DNA of 64,000 bases from Rhynchopus sp. YZ270_cl-10 (taxonomy: Eukaryota; Euglenozoa; Diplonemea; Diplonemida; Diplonemidae): assembly GCA_964035575.1 (NCBI GenBank), contig OZ037902.1:124001-188000 (forward strand), given 5' to 3'. Position 1 is the first letter of the stretch. Each line of letters opens with the position of its first letter. Below are positions 63,401-64,000 of this stretch, in pieces. The position numbers and the translations under genes are program-made. The notes beneath the pieces are model-generated. The model was not told the origin of the DNA, searched no databases, and saw nothing but the letters and a program-made list of their open reading frames with translations.

Positions 63401-63699
63401 CACTTTTCAGTGACTGGCGGGTTGGCTGTCACGACTTTTTCCTTGACAAAATCCATTTTTTTCAATGACATTTTTTTGTCAATGAAAAAATGGATTTGTC
63501 ACGAAATCGAATTTTTTTTTGTCAATGAAAAAAGTCATTTGTCACTAAATTGAATTTTGTGTGTCAATGAAAAAATCGGCTTGTCACGAAATCGAACTTT
63601 TTTTGTCACGAAATCGAATCTTTCAAAAAAAATCCGTGACAAAGTACCGTGACAAATCGGTGTCACGGGTATTTTCGAGGCCGAAATCGAACTTTTCTC
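60413..63699. mobile_element. Mutator-like element, TSD AAATTAAAA
   Basis: Long inverted ends start GAGAAAAGTTCGATTTCGG and remain very similar for over 250 bp (60413-60758 versus 63435-63699). They are built from units such as GTCACGAAATCGAA and GTCAATGAAAAAAT. The 9-bp flanks AAATTAAAA are identical (60404-60412 and 63700-63708). Long inverted ends with a 9-bp duplication are the Mutator hallmark. The interior (60760-63430) holds transposon copy B and about 1.5 kb of C/A-rich sequence without a recognisable gene. No Mutator transposase is visible, so it is non-autonomous. Confidence 0.85.
61219..61956. mobile_element. Degenerate DNA transposon, copy B
   Basis: This is the reverse-orientation relative of 16782-17604 (see there). 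One plus-strand frame here reads RRRQAKHALDSEECLLCSVS then KHENQL, aligning with RRQAKQRWAQKKQCKTVTG of copy A. This supports a shared decayed coding region with a C-x2-C pair. Confidence 0.6.
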
Positions 63700-63708
63700 A
63701 AATTAAAA

Positions 63709-64000
63709 ATAAAATGTGTTGGGAGGGAAATTGAACGAAGAGGCAGAGACAAAACGCTCAACCATGTTTTTTTTTTTCGGGGAATAAATTGAAAAGAAAA
63801 AAGGTTCGATTCATATACTTTCAGTTCACAGAATTGAAAGCATAAAAAAGGAAAAACGGAAAAAAAGAGAACAAAAGAAGCTCGAAGGATGCGCAAAAAA
63901 ATGGTAAAGGTGACGCTTAGACAGGGCTAAGCCACACCAACAACACACAATGGGATATATTCCGACTGCTAGGGATAACCCACACTCTCAAACACACACT
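63709..64000. other. Intergenic end of window
   Basis: No gene. Positions 63810-63850 repeat a stretch found at 23155-23195 (ATATACTTTCAGTT ... ACAGAATTGAA). Confidence 0.5.

Noticed and set aside
1-64000. rRNA, tRNA, telomere or organelle sequence
   Set aside because: I scanned for conserved rRNA cores, cloverleaf-like units and telomere repeats and recognised none. The H-family hairpins do not fit tRNA arms.

Overview
This window looks like nuclear DNA of a unicellular eukaryote that I cannot name with confidence. The eukaryotic signs are one spliceosomal-type intron, single-exon genes far apart, very dense A/T and G/C homopolymer runs, many micro- and minisatellites and heavily nested DNA transposons. 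I recognise no rRNA, tRNA, CRISPR array, bacterial operon or organelle gene. A BspA-like leucine-rich-repeat protein, and the fact that all seven likely host genes lie on the minus strand, would fit several protist lineages, Euglenozoa among them, but this is not proof.

Gene-bearing compartment (about 1-31 kb and 43-50 kb). Six paralogous genes, ZF1 to ZF6 (ends at 4356, 8860, 12888, 22431, 25645 and 43595), encode a compact double zinc-binding module. It has a C-x-H...C-x2-C site followed by a shortened CCCH finger, C-x7-C-x3-C-x3-H, inside a strongly conserved frame. A variable N-terminus, acidic or serine-rich in most copies, precedes it, and a basic tail follows. I do not know a named family with this exact spacing. 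A seventh gene (45305-46447) joins a ubiquitin-like domain to eight 25-residue leucine-rich repeats. The spaces between these genes hold no other convincing genes. They are A/T-rich and sprinkled with at least a dozen families of short (30-110 bp) imperfect hairpin repeats, several of which share the apical sequence CTCTCGTG.

Transposon nests (about 15-18, 27-32, 36-43 and 50-64 kb). Several elements can be bounded by terminal inverted repeats plus target-site duplications: three hAT-like elements (31329-32532, 36455-40738, 50461-55716; 8-bp duplications), a Mutator-like element (60413-63699; 9 bp), and two groups of foldback-like elements whose ends are built from 10-bp tandem units. One foldback group makes 5-bp duplications (27862-28433, 31523-32184, 58167-60358). 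The other makes 6-bp duplications and begins CATAC (42412-43351, 56162-57077, probably 37160-37998). A further group ends in TAGGGG...CCCCTA and sits in G or C runs (38001-38790, 38995-40571, 41025-42409). Two CATAC elements sit exactly at the CCTAGG junctions those elements create. The largest hAT element keeps a decayed hAT transposase C-terminus and carries an intact tyrosine recombinase gene (53819-54835) inside its own inverted repeats.

How the parts relate: the ZF paralogs are probably nuclear nucleic-acid-binding regulators (inference). The rest of the window is a layered record of transposition, with possible captured coding fragments inside some elements.
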